Shown here piece by piece: positions 19,623-28,847 of a stretch of 64,000 bases of DNA; within the stretch, counting starts at the first letter, position 1, and the number at the start of each line of letters is the position of its first letter. The DNA is taken from NCBI GenBank assembly GCA_902523635.1, contig CABZAE010000001.1, forward strand, positions 1 to 64,000, read 5' to 3'. The DNA comes from an uncultured Bacteroidota bacterium (GTDB taxonomy: Bacteria; Bacteroidota; Bacteroidia; Flavobacteriales; Flavobacteriaceae). The position numbers and the translations under genes were made by a program. The notes below the pieces were generated by a model. That model ran no database searches and was not told the DNA's origin. It was given only the letters and a program-made list of their open reading frames with translations.

Positions 19623-21591
19623 ATTCTTTGAGTTTTTTAATTATGTCTCTAAATTTTGCAGCCTCAATAAAATCGAGAGATTTTGCAGCTTTTTCCATTT
19701 GTTTTCTGTATTTTTTTATTTCTTTCTCTTTTCTTTCCTTGGTCATGTTTTCAAAATCAATTTCTAATGTTTCTTGATCTTTATATGTATTTTCAATTTG
19801 TCTAGATTCAAAAATATCTGAAACTATTTTATTAATTGGTTTTGGAATTATTTTATTTCTAATATTATACTCTTTTTGTTTATTTCTTCTGTAATTAGTT
19901 TCGTCAATAGTTTTTTTCATACTGCTCGTGACTTTATTGGCGTACATTATTGCTTTACCATTTAAATTTCTGGCAGCTCTTCCAATTGTTTGTGTAAGGG
20001 ATTTATAACTTCTTAAAAAACCTTCTTTATCTGCATCTAATATTACAACTAGTGATACTTCGGGAAGATCCAACCCTTCTCTTAGTAAATTTACACCTAC
20101 AAGAACATCGAATAAACCTTTTCTTAACCCATGCATAATTTCTACTCTCTCAAGTGTATCAATGTCACTGTGTATATAGCGACATCTAACATCGATCTGA
20201 CTGAGAAATTTTACGAGTTCTTCAGACATTCTCTTTGTTAGTGTCGTAATCAATACTCTCTCATCCCTTTCAACTACAATCTGTACTTCGCCGATCAGAT
20301 CATCAATTTGATTTTCACTTGGTTTAATAACTATTTTTGGGTCAAGTAATCCTGTAGGTCTTATAATTTGTTCTACGTAAAGCCCCTCTGTCTTGATCAT
20401 TTCATAGTCAGATGGTGTAGCACTAACATAAATGACTTGATCTTGTATTAGTTCAAATTCTTCGTATTTTAATGGTCTATTATCCATTGCTGCAGGTAAG
20501 CGAAACCCATATTCAACCAGATTTTCTTTTCTACTTCTGTCACCACCATACATCGCGTGAACTTGAGAGAGGGTAACGTGACTCTCATCCACAATCATCA
20601 AATAATCATCAGAAAAATAGTCTAACAAGCAAAAAGGTCTTGTCCCAGGGCTTCTTCCATCTATGTATCTTGAATAATTTTCAATACCAGAACAGTAACC
20701 CAGTTCTGCAATCATCTCCAAGTCAAAATTTGTTCTTTCATACAGACGTTTTGCCTCAAGGTGTTTTCCAATTTCTTTAAAATAAAGAACTTGTTTATCA
20801 AGATCTTCTTTAATTTCATCCATTGCATTTTTCAATACATCCGGCGATGTTGCAAACATATTTGCTGGATAAATTGATAAAGTATCAATTTTTTTTAAAA
20901 CTTTGTTATTGAGTGGGTCAAAAATCTCAATTTCCTCAATTTCATCTCCAAAAAAATGAATTTTAAATGCATGATCTGCGTAACTCGGATAAACATCAAT
21001 AATATCTCCTGAAACTTTAAAATTTCCACTTAAGAATTCAAGATTTGATCTTGAATATAAGCTCTGAACAAGCTTGTGTAAAAGTTTAGTTCTTGAAATG
21101 ATTTGATTTTTTTCAATTTGGACTATGTTTCTTTTGAACTCAGAGGGATTACCGATGCCATATAAGCATGAGACAGAGGCTACAACGATAACATCCCTGC
21201 GACCTGATAGCAAAGATGATGTAGTGCTTAATCTTAACTTTTCAATTTCCTCATTTATAGATAAATCTTTTTCAATGTAAGTTCCAGTTACAGGTATATA
21301 GGCTTCTGGTTGATAGTAATCATAATATGAAACAAAATATTCTACCGCATTATTCGGAAAATAATTTTTAAACTCAGTGTAAAGTTGAGCAGCCAACGTT
21401 TTATTATGGGCTAAAACCAAAGTTGGTTTGTTTACTTTTTGAATCACATTTGCAACAGTAAATGTTTTACCGGATCCAGTAACACCTTTTAAAATTTGAT
21501 ACTTATAATTGGCATTTAGCCCATCAACTAAATGATTTATGGCTTCCGGTTGGTCCCCTGTAGGTTTATAATCTGACTTTAGTTCAAACAA
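19621..21591 (-). CDS. uvrB: Excinuclease ABC subunit B
   Basis: GVTGSGKTFTVANVI, YVSYYDYYQPEAYIP-type beta-hairpin, DESHVTLSQVHAMYGGDRSRK, GVNLLREGLDLPEVSLV, C-terminal UVR motif. Confidence 0.98.
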   Translation of the reverse strand: MFELKSDYKPTGDQPEAINHLVDGLNANYKYQILKGVTGSGKTFTVANVIQKVNKPTLVLAHNKTLAAQLYTEFKNYFPNNAVEYFVSYYDYYQPEAYIPVTGTYIEKDLSINEEIEKLRLSTTSSLLSGRRDVIVVASVSCLYGIGNPSEFKRNIVQIEKNQIISRTKLLHKLVQSLYSRSNLEFLSGNFKVSGDIIDVYPSYADHAFKIHFFGDEIEEIEIFDPLNNKVLKKIDTLSIYPANMFATSPDVLKNAMDEIKEDLDKQVLYFKEIGKHLEAKRLYERTNFDLEMIAELGYCSGIENYSRYIDGRSPGTRPFCLLDYFSDDYLMIVDESHVTLSQVHAMYGGDRSRKENLVEYGFRLPAAMDNRPLKYEEFELIQDQVIYVSATPSDYEMIKTEGLYVEQIIRPTGLLDPKIVIKPSENQIDDLIGEVQIVVERDERVLITTLTKRMSEELVKFLSQIDVRCRYIHSDIDTLERVEIMHGLRKGLFDVLVGVNLLREGLDLPEVSLVVILDADKEGFLRSYKSLTQTIGRAARNLNGKAIMYANKVTSSMKKTIDETNYRRNKQKEYNIRNKIIPKPINKIVSDIFESRQIENTYKDQETLEIDFENMTKERKEKEIKKYRKQMEKAAKSLDFIEAAKFRDIIKKLKE

Positions 21592-21663
21592 ATCAATAAT
21601 TAATAAAACAAATTTAATATTTGATTATTGTTTGCTAAAATAATAATCAACTAACTTTATATT

Positions 21664-22725
21664 ATGAATAAAAAACTTATGTCCAAAAAAAAACCCTCTT
21701 ACAGAATTTGTAAAAGCTTAGACAATTATTTAAATAGTTATAAAAGAAAAATTGAGATTCCAATTTTCTATAGTGATTTAAAAAGATTTTCTGGTTCAGT
21801 TTCAGTTTTCAATGACAAAAACATTGACACATTGTGGGTAAGAGTTTTTTATTCTGATTCTGAAAGAAAAGAGATTGATTTGAACTTGAAAAAAGTTTAT
21901 AATTTGCTCCACTCTGATGGTAACGAAAATAATATTAAGTTTTTAAATGTTGATGCAATCGATTACTGTACTTTTGGAAATTCAAAACCCTTTAGGATTA
22001 AGATAAGAAATATTCTAAACGATAATTTCACATACTTTTATGTAAAACAAGCAGATGCATCAAGAATCTACGGTCTTGAGTTTGAGCATATTTTATCTCC
22101 CTATAATTTAAATTTTTTAGTTTTTGATGATACACTGATAGAAGAACACATCACTGGAATACCCGGGGATGAATTTTATGAAAACTTTCTTCCCAAATGT
22201 AATGATTCCGAAAAAGCTCAAATTGCAAAAGAATTTGTGAAGTTCAATGAAAGGTGTATGATAAGATTACTTGGAGACATGAGAGCATATAATTACGTGA
22301 TAATTCCAACACACGATTTTGATAAAGTAGTTTATAAAATTAGGGCTATTGATTTTGATCAGCAATGCTATGAGGGAAATCTACAGATTTATAGACCACA
22401 GTTTTTTAAAGAAAACGATGTAATAATGAAAATTATCAAGGAAAAGCTAGAAATTAATTCTGTGAATCAGTACAAAATTGAAGAAAGATCAATATTGGCT
22501 AAAAGAATTTTAAGCTCAAGAGGTAGAACAAAGGAGGTAATTAACTGCATGATAAGAGACAATATTTCTGAAAAAGAAAAGATTAATTTACTTTCAAGAC
22601 AGATCTATGAACTTACTGGAGATATAAGTTTTAAAATGGCTAAAGGTATGGGTGAAATTATGAAAGCTTCCTTTGATTACATTTCCAGAAACTATGAAAA
22701 TCACGAGATGTTAAGCATAGATTAA
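21664..22725 (+). CDS. Conserved hypothetical protein; possible kinase-like C-terminal motif
   Basis: 353-aa ORF with plausible codon usage; contains GDMRAYNYVIIPTHDFDKVVYKIRAIDFDQQ. No family recognised with confidence. Confidence 0.75.
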   Translation: MNKKLMSKKKPSYRICKSLDNYLNSYKRKIEIPIFYSDLKRFSGSVSVFNDKNIDTLWVRVFYSDSERKEIDLNLKKVYNLLHSDGNENNIKFLNVDAIDYCTFGNSKPFRIKIRNILNDNFTYFYVKQADASRIYGLEFEHILSPYNLNFLVFDDTLIEEHITGIPGDEFYENFLPKCNDSEKAQIAKEFVKFNERCMIRLLGDMRAYNYVIIPTHDFDKVVYKIRAIDFDQQCYEGNLQIYRPQFFKENDVIMKIIKEKLEINSVNQYKIEERSILAKRILSSRGRTKEVINCMIRDNISEKEKINLLSRQIYELTGDISFKMAKGMGEIMKASFDYISRNYENHEMLSID

Positions 22726-23198
22726 TAAAAACTTGAAAAATCATCATCATCATATGTTAATGAGTCATTATTCATGTCTTCAGAAATAAAATTTTTGTTT
22801 GGTGGTTTTGTTGGCAATGTTCCAAATTCATAAATTTTTTGCGGATAACTGACATTATTTATTTTTCTTGTTTCTTCAATAATTTCTATAAAAAAAGTCC
22901 AAAGTTTCAAGTAATCATAGATGTATAAAAATTTACTTGATTCATTATACATTGACTTCAGACTAGTATCTTTCATCAATTTCTGATTCTTAGTTTCATC
23001 ATAGGTTTCCAAAAAAATCTCTTCTCCTTGTTTCCATTTATTATCACTTACAAAAAATGAAGCCGGTTCATTTCCTTTAATTCCAAAATATTTTAATATC
23101 AAAAAATGAAGTTGTTCAAAATTTGAATTTTGTTCAATTTCAAAATCTCTAATTACATCATCATTGCTATCAAAAACTACTCTCAATCTATAAATCAT
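22722..23198 (-). CDS. Hypothetical protein resembling plasmid pRiA4b ORF-3-like family
   Basis: MIYRLRVVFDSNDDVIRDFEIEQNSNFEQLHFLILKYFGIKGNEPASFFVSDNKW...; start set at 23198, overlapping the COX15 stop by 1 nt. Confidence 0.7.
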   Translation of the reverse strand: MIYRLRVVFDSNDDVIRDFEIEQNSNFEQLHFLILKYFGIKGNEPASFFVSDNKWKQGEEIFLETYDETKNQKLMKDTSLKSMYNESSKFLYIYDYLKLWTFFIEIIEETRKINNVSYPQKIYEFGTLPTKPPNKNFISEDMNNDSLTYDDDDFSSFY

Positions 23199-24214
23199 TA
23201 AACTCTTCTTATGTGTAACATCCAATAAAATTGGTAACTAAACAGTAGGGTTGCGAGTATCAAGTGTATTGGTTGACTTAAAAGAGGAAAATCACCATAA
23301 TACATTGCAATACCAACAACGATTTCCAGAAAAATAATAAACATTATTTTTTCGATTATTCCTAAATACATTTTTTTCCTGTAGGCCAAATAAAATAAAA
23401 TAAGATTAACCAAAAAAATCAATATTGAAAAGGATCTATGGAAATAAAAATAGAAATTAGGATTTGTTAGCCACATTTCCTTTTTTTCAGGTCCAAAACT
23501 TTCATATTGAATATCTACAAATTCTCTTACTTGAGTTCCTACTGTGATTTGTATTAAGCTTATTAAAACAGAAAATACAATTAATATTTTTAAAGAATTA
23601 TTTTGAACTACAATATTATAAGTGTTTCCTTTAATTAAAAAAATTGAATAAATCAGTAGTGAAACTATGATCAACGCCATTAACATGTGTGTCGTAATTT
23701 TATATGGAGCTAGATTTGAATCAACTACAAGTTTACCAAGCCAAGCTTGAAACCCCATTCCCAGAACAATTGCTAGTGAAATAAAGAATATCGTCTTTTT
23801 TTTCTTCCAAAGAGATATGGAAAGAAAAAGCATTGAAAGAGTAGCTAGCCCAGCTACTACTCCAATTAATCTGTTCAAAAATTCAATCCAGGTTTTAACG
23901 GGATCAAAATCGGAATAGTTATGTTTGGTATAATCATTCCAATTATTTAAATCAATAAAACTACCACTCTTAAAATCTTCTTTTGCAAAAATCAGTCTCT
24001 CTTCAAACTTTATAATAATACCTTTTTTAAAATTAGTATTTGATTTCCACTCTATTTGTGAAACATCAGTAGGTGGGATAAAGTATCCAAAACATTTTGG
24101 CCAATCTGGACAACCCATACCACTTCCTGTCATTCTAACTAAGGATCCAGCCAAAATCACTAATAATACAAGAACTAAGCTAGCTTTAGATGCTATCGTA
24201 AACTGCTTTTTCAT
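23198..24214 (-). CDS. COX15/CtaA heme A synthase
   Basis: LVLLVILAGSLVRMTGSGMGCPDWPKCFGYFIPP, EFLNRLIGVVAG, HMLMALIIVS, multi-TM. Confidence 0.94.
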   Translation of the reverse strand: MKKQFTIASKASLVLVLLVILAGSLVRMTGSGMGCPDWPKCFGYFIPPTDVSQIEWKSNTNFKKGIIIKFEERLIFAKEDFKSGSFIDLNNWNDYTKHNYSDFDPVKTWIEFLNRLIGVVAGLATLSMLFLSISLWKKKKTIFFISLAIVLGMGFQAWLGKLVVDSNLAPYKITTHMLMALIIVSLLIYSIFLIKGNTYNIVVQNNSLKILIVFSVLISLIQITVGTQVREFVDIQYESFGPEKKEMWLTNPNFYFYFHRSFSILIFLVNLILFYLAYRKKMYLGIIEKIMFIIFLEIVVGIAMYYGDFPLLSQPIHLILATLLFSYQFYWMLHIRRV

Positions 24215-25635
24215 TGTTTTTTCTTTAGACCAATTTCGATACCTTTTTTAATCATCAAAGATCTAGCCGATTTGTAATCATTAGTAATTTTTCCATCTAG
24301 AATAGAAGATTTTATAAACTCTTTCAATATTCCAATTTCTCTTCCAGGTTTTATGTTAAAATATTCCATTATTTCTTTACCTGTAACTGGTGGTTGAAAA
24401 TTTCTGATTTTATCTCTTTTTTCAACTTCGATTATCTTTTTTCTGACTTTCGAAAAGTTATCGAGATATTTTTTAAATCTTTCTGGATTTTTAGTAGTTA
24501 TGTCTGCTTCACAAAGTTTCATTAAATCATCAATTTGATCACCTGCATCAAAAATTAATCTTCTAACTGCTGAGTCAGAAACGTAATCTTCAGATAAAAT
24601 TATAGGTCTAGAGCTGAGGAAAATAATATTTTGAACATATTTTAACTTATGATTTAAGGGCATTTTGAACCTCTTAAAGATATTTTTAACCATTTTTGAT
24701 CCAACAAGTTCATGACCATGAAATGTCCAGCCAGTTTTTTTTATAAATTTTTTTGTTTTAAACTTTCCGATATCATGTAATAAAGCAGCCCATCTTAACC
24801 ACAGGTTATTTGAAGTTTTACAAAGATTGTCTAGTACTTCAAGAGTATGAAAAAAGTTGTCTTTGTGTTTCAGTCCTTGTATTTCTTCAATTCCTTTTAA
24901 TTTGTTTAGTTCTGGAAATATTAGTTCAAGTAAACCTGTATTATCAAGAGCTCTGAATCCGATTGAGGGTTTTTTTGTCATTAATATTTTGTTTATTTCA
25001 TCTGTAATTCTTTCTTGAGAAATAATTTTTATTCTGATCCTTTCTAATTTAATTCCTTCTATTGATTTTTGATCGATTTTGAAATTCAATTGGCATGAGA
25101 ATCTGATTGCTCTTAACATTCTTAATGGGTCATCTGAAAAAGTTTTCAGGGGATCAATTGTTGTTTTGATTAATTTATTATTGATATCTTTTAATCCATT
25201 AAACTTATCAATTATCTCACCCCAATTTTCTTGATTTAAACAAATTCCAATTGAATTGATTGTAAAATCTCTCCTATTTAAATCATCATCAAGTGACCCC
25301 GGTTTAACGGTCGGGTTTCGACTTTTGAAATTGTAACTCTCACTTCTAGATCCAACAAATTCAATTTCATAACCTTTATAACAAAATGCTGCAGTACCAA
25401 AATTTTTATAAATAGTCGGTTGATTTTTTAAATTTAAAAAATCACTAACCTTTTTAGCTAATTTGATTCCATCACCAATTGCCAATATGTCTATGTCTTT
25501 TGGTGATTTTAGATTTAATATTTTGTCTCTGACAAAACCTCCAATGACAAAACACTTGATTTGTAATTCATCGCTACATCTTCCGATGGATCTAAATAAA
25601 TCATTATTGATAATATTAAATCCGTTAATTTCCAT
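24211..25635 (-). CDS. tRNA nucleotidyltransferase/poly(A) polymerase with HD domain
   Basis: CFVIGGFVRDKILNLKSPKDIDILAIGDG, RRDFTINSIGI, DPLRMLRAIRFSCQLNF, HDIGKFKTKKF. Confidence 0.93.
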   Translation of the reverse strand: MEINGFNIINNDLFRSIGRCSDELQIKCFVIGGFVRDKILNLKSPKDIDILAIGDGIKLAKKVSDFLNLKNQPTIYKNFGTAAFCYKGYEIEFVGSRSESYNFKSRNPTVKPGSLDDDLNRRDFTINSIGICLNQENWGEIIDKFNGLKDINNKLIKTTIDPLKTFSDDPLRMLRAIRFSCQLNFKIDQKSIEGIKLERIRIKIISQERITDEINKILMTKKPSIGFRALDNTGLLELIFPELNKLKGIEEIQGLKHKDNFFHTLEVLDNLCKTSNNLWLRWAALLHDIGKFKTKKFIKKTGWTFHGHELVGSKMVKNIFKRFKMPLNHKLKYVQNIIFLSSRPIILSEDYVSDSAVRRLIFDAGDQIDDLMKLCEADITTKNPERFKKYLDNFSKVRKKIIEVEKRDKIRNFQPPVTGKEIMEYFNIKPGREIGILKEFIKSSILDGKITNDYKSARSLMIKKGIEIGLKKKQ

Positions 25636-26181
25636 TTATGATCTTAGTGTTTTTATTGTATTATCATTATTAACTTTTATTATTCTAGAGGCCTTACTTA
25701 TTTTTTTATTTAAGTTAATTTTTACAACGTAATCGACCATTTCTAATATTTCGGAATCTATTTCGTCAAAGCAACTTGGAAATTTTTTTCCAGAAAAATT
25801 TACAGATGTTGAAGTAATAGGTTTTCCAAATCTTTTAATTAATTCTTGGCAAAATGAATCGTTAGGAATTCTTATTCCTACACTTTTTTTGAAAGTAGTT
25901 AAATTTTTAATTTGTTCGTAAATAATAGTCGTAGGTATTGTATTTGATTTTAAAAAACTTTTAATAAAATCATTTACATAAACATATTTTTCCAACATTT
26001 TAATACTGTCGATCAAACAAATTAATGGCATAGAATAATCTCTTTTTTTTATGTCAAAAATTTTATCAATTGCCTCCTGATTAGTTGCATCGCAACCAAT
26101 CGCCCATATAGTATCACTAGGATAAATGATAACTCCACCCTTTTCCAGAATTTTTATAGCTTTATTAATTAGAGGCTGCAT
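25636..26181 (-). CDS. L-threonylcarbamoyladenylate synthase (Sua5/YciO/YrdC)
   Basis: LEKGGVIIYPSDTIWAIGCDATNQEAIDKIFDIKKRDYSMPLICLI, VGIRIPND, PITSTSVNFSGK; start MQPLINK at 26181 preferred. Confidence 0.92.
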   Translation of the reverse strand: MQPLINKAIKILEKGGVIIYPSDTIWAIGCDATNQEAIDKIFDIKKRDYSMPLICLIDSIKMLEKYVYVNDFIKSFLKSNTIPTTIIYEQIKNLTTFKKSVGIRIPNDSFCQELIKRFGKPITSTSVNFSGKKFPSCFDEIDSEILEMVDYVVKINLNKKISKASRIIKVNNDNTIKTLRS

Positions 26182-26191
26182 TAAATATAAG

Positions 26192-26998
26192 TTATACAGA
26201 GATATCGTGTTCTCTAAGAGCATTGTTCAAGGACGTTTTTTTGTCAGTGCTTTCTTTTCTTTGACCAATGATAAGTGCACAAGGAACATTAAAATCACCT
26301 GATTGAAATTTTTTGGGATATGATCCTGGGATAACAACTGATCTTGAAGGAATAAAACCTTTTGATTCTATAGCCTTTTCACCTGTTACATCAATAATTT
26401 TTGTTGATGCTGTAAGGACAACATTTGCTCCCAATACTGCTTCTTCACCAATTCTTACCCCCTCAACAATTATACATCTAGATCCAATAAAGGCATTGTC
26501 CTCAATTATTACAGGTGATGCTTGAAGAGGTTCTAAAACTCCCCCTATACCAACACCTCCACTTAAATGAACATTTTTTCCAACCTGTGCACAACTCCCA
26601 ACAGTAGCCCAAGTGTCAACCATTGTTCCTGAATCAACATAAGCTCCAATGTTAATGTAACTGGGCATAAGTATAACACCTTTGTTAATAAAAGAACCAT
26701 ACCTAGCAACAGCGTGAGGGACAACTCTTATTTTTTTGGCAGAATAGTTTTTTTTCAAAGGAATTTTATCGTGAAACTCCATTGGTCCAGCTTCTACGGT
26801 TTTCATTTTTTGTATTGGGAAGTATAATACTACAGCCTTTTTGATCCATTCGTTAACCACCCAGTTGCCGTCAAGTTTTTTAGCAATTCTGATTTCACCA
26901 TTATCAAGTTTTTTTATTACATCACGAACAACTTGGACTGTTTCTATATTTTCTAATAGCGATCTATCTTCCCATGCTTTTTCAATAATTTCTTTCAC
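26192..26998 (-). CDS. dapD: 2,3,4,5-tetrahydropyridine-2,6-dicarboxylate N-succinyltransferase (GTG start)
   Basis: Left-handed beta-helix hexapeptide protein: RVVPHAVARYGSFINKGVILMPSYINIGAYVDSGTMVDTWATVGSCAQVGKNVHLSGGVGIGGVLEP. Confidence 0.96.
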   Translation of the reverse strand: MKEIIEKAWEDRSLLENIETVQVVRDVIKKLDNGEIRIAKKLDGNWVVNEWIKKAVVLYFPIQKMKTVEAGPMEFHDKIPLKKNYSAKKIRVVPHAVARYGSFINKGVILMPSYINIGAYVDSGTMVDTWATVGSCAQVGKNVHLSGGVGIGGVLEPLQASPVIIEDNAFIGSRCIIVEGVRIGEEAVLGANVVLTASTKIIDVTGEKAIESKGFIPSRSVVIPGSYPKKFQSGDFNVPCALIIGQRKESTDKKTSLNNALREHDISV

Positions 26999-27012
26999 TT
27001 TCTTTTTTTTTT

Positions 27013-27020
27013 CAAATATA
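27013..27020 (-). promoter_or_regulatory. -7 element (TATATTTG) upstream of dapD
   Basis: Reverse strand of CAAATATA, 14 nt upstream of the GTG start. Confidence 0.35.
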
Positions 27021-27068
27021 CACGGTAAATAATATATTTTTAGATTATATACTTAATAATATATGAAT

Positions 27069-27076
27069 TACCTTTG
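27069..27076 (+). promoter_or_regulatory. -7 element (TACCTTTG) abutting the ruvX start
   Basis: Match to TAnnTTTG; 4 nt before the second ATG (27081). Confidence 0.45.
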
Positions 27077-27077
27077 A

Positions 27078-27497
27078 ATGATGTCTAGAATTATTGCATT
27101 GGATTTCGGTTTGAAAAGAATTGGAATTGCTATAACTGATGAATCTAATAAATTAGCATTTGGTTTAGAAACAGTTGATTGTCAAGATATAATTAGCATT
27201 TTAAAAAAAAAAATAACTGACTACAATGTTGAAAAAATTGTTATTGGCAAGCCAATTAAAATGAATAATACCCCCTCCCAAATTGAGCCAAATATTTTAA
27301 AATTTATTCAAAAAATTAAAAAACAATTCGATATGATAAAAATTGAAAGATATGATGAAAGGTTCACATCAATTGTTGCAAAAAAAACAATCGCTAATTC
27401 AGGATTAAAAAAAAACAAGAAAAAAGATAAGAAATTGATTGACAAAATTAGTGCTACTCTTATACTACAATCATATCTAAAAAATAAAGAAATATGA
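27078..27497 (+). CDS. ruvX: Putative Holliday junction resolvase RuvX/YqgF
   Basis: RIIALDFGLKRIGIAITDESNKLA, VIGKPIKMN, ERYDERFTSIVA; start may be 27081. Confidence 0.93.
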   Translation: MMSRIIALDFGLKRIGIAITDESNKLAFGLETVDCQDIISILKKKITDYNVEKIVIGKPIKMNNTPSQIEPNILKFIQKIKKQFDMIKIERYDERFTSIVAKKTIANSGLKKNKKKDKKLIDKISATLILQSYLKNKEI

Positions 27498-28084
27498 TAT
27501 TACCAATTATGGCTTTGGGGAATCAAGTTTTGAAACTTAAAGCTAAGGAAATAAAAAATGATCATAAAAATCTTGATAAACTTATACAAGATATGTGGGA
27601 AACTATGTACAATGCTAATGGAGTAGGTTTAGCTGCTCCACAAATTGGAAAGTCAATTAGATTATTTATTGTTGATACAGCTCCTTTTGCTAATGATGAG
27701 GAATTGGATTCTTCAGAAAGAAAAAAAATCATTGATTTTAAGAAGGTTTTTATAAACCCAGTTATTTTGAGTAAATCATCAAATTTGTGTTCCTTCACCG
27801 AGGGATGTTTAAGTGTGCCAGATATAAGAGAAAATGTTAAACGTGAAGATAAAATAGTTATCCATTTTCTAAATGAAAATTTTGAAAAACAAACTCTTGA
27901 ATTGGATGGGCTTTGTGCAAGGGTTGTCCAACATGAATATGATCACATTGAGGGAATATTATTCACAGACAAAATAAGTTCTTTTAAACGAAAAATAATT
28001 AGTAATAAATTAAAAAATATCTCGTTAGGAAAAATTGATTCTCCTTATCCAATGCTTTTTAAGAATACTTATGAAATTAAATAA
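27494..28084 (+). CDS. def: Peptide deformylase
   Basis: GVGLAAPQIG, EGCLSVPDIRENVKR, VVQHEYDHIEGILF. Confidence 0.97.
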   Translation: MILPIMALGNQVLKLKAKEIKNDHKNLDKLIQDMWETMYNANGVGLAAPQIGKSIRLFIVDTAPFANDEELDSSERKKIIDFKKVFINPVILSKSSNLCSFTEGCLSVPDIRENVKREDKIVIHFLNENFEKQTLELDGLCARVVQHEYDHIEGILFTDKISSFKRKIISNKLKNISLGKIDSPYPMLFKNTYEIK

Positions 28085-28847
28085 AAAATTAAAGGCAATA
28101 GGTAAGTTACTGAATGTAATGGACACCCTTCGATCTGATTGTCCATGGGATAAAAAACAAACCTTTAAATCATTGAGACCCTTAACAATTGAGGAGACTT
28201 ATGAACTTGCTGATGCGATTTTAAATAAAAATAATGATGAAATAAAAAAAGAGTTAGGTGATTTGCTATTACACATTATATTTTACTCAAAAATAGCCAG
28301 TGAATCTAATTATTTTGATATTGGAGATGTTGCTAATTCAATTATTGAAAAATTAATTTTTAGACACCCACATATCTTTAATAAAAGAATGGAAATCGAC
28401 GAAAATGAGGTTAAAAAGAATTGGGAAAAAATAAAATTAAGTGAGGGTAATAAAGGTGTTTTAGCTGGTGTTCCCAAATCTTTACCCTCAATGTTAAAGG
28501 CAATTAGAATACAAAAAAAAGTATCAAATGTAGGATTTGAATGGAAAAAAGCAGGTGAGGTAAAACAAAAAATCCTTGAGGAAATTAATGAACTTGAAAT
28601 AGAAATTCAGAATAATAATAAAGATAAAGTTGAGGATGAATTTGGTGATGTTCTTTTTTCTTTAATAAATTATGCTAGGTTTTTGAATCTAGACCCTGAT
28701 TACTGCTTGGAAAAAACTAATAAAAAGTTTATTGCTAGATTCAATCTACTTGAAAAAAAAATGCAAATTGACAACAAAAATTTTGATAACGTAAGTTTGT
28801 TAGAATTGAATGAATATTGGGAGAAGACTAAAGACTCTATTTTGTGA
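28071..28847 (+). CDS. mazG: Nucleoside triphosphate pyrophosphohydrolase MazG
   Basis: MDTLRSDCPWDKKQTFKSLRPLTIEETYELADAI, KKELGDLLLHIIFYSKIA; start set at 28071. Confidence 0.94.
   Translation: MKLNKKLKAIGKLLNVMDTLRSDCPWDKKQTFKSLRPLTIEETYELADAILNKNNDEIKKELGDLLLHIIFYSKIASESNYFDIGDVANSIIEKLIFRHPHIFNKRMEIDENEVKKNWEKIKLSEGNKGVLAGVPKSLPSMLKAIRIQKKVSNVGFEWKKAGEVKQKILEEINELEIEIQNNNKDKVEDEFGDVLFSLINYARFLNLDPDYCLEKTNKKFIARFNLLEKKMQIDNKNFDNVSLLELNEYWEKTKDSIL

Noticed and set aside
21664-23198. Possible toxin-antitoxin or defence pair formed by the orphan kinase-like gene and the pRiA4b-like gene
   Set aside because: The two genes are convergent (overlapping 3' ends), not an operon, and the second is coupled to COX15; no support for a two-component defence system.
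26313-26525. Plus-strand ORF opposite dapD
   Set aside because: Antisense shadow; dapD is strongly supported.
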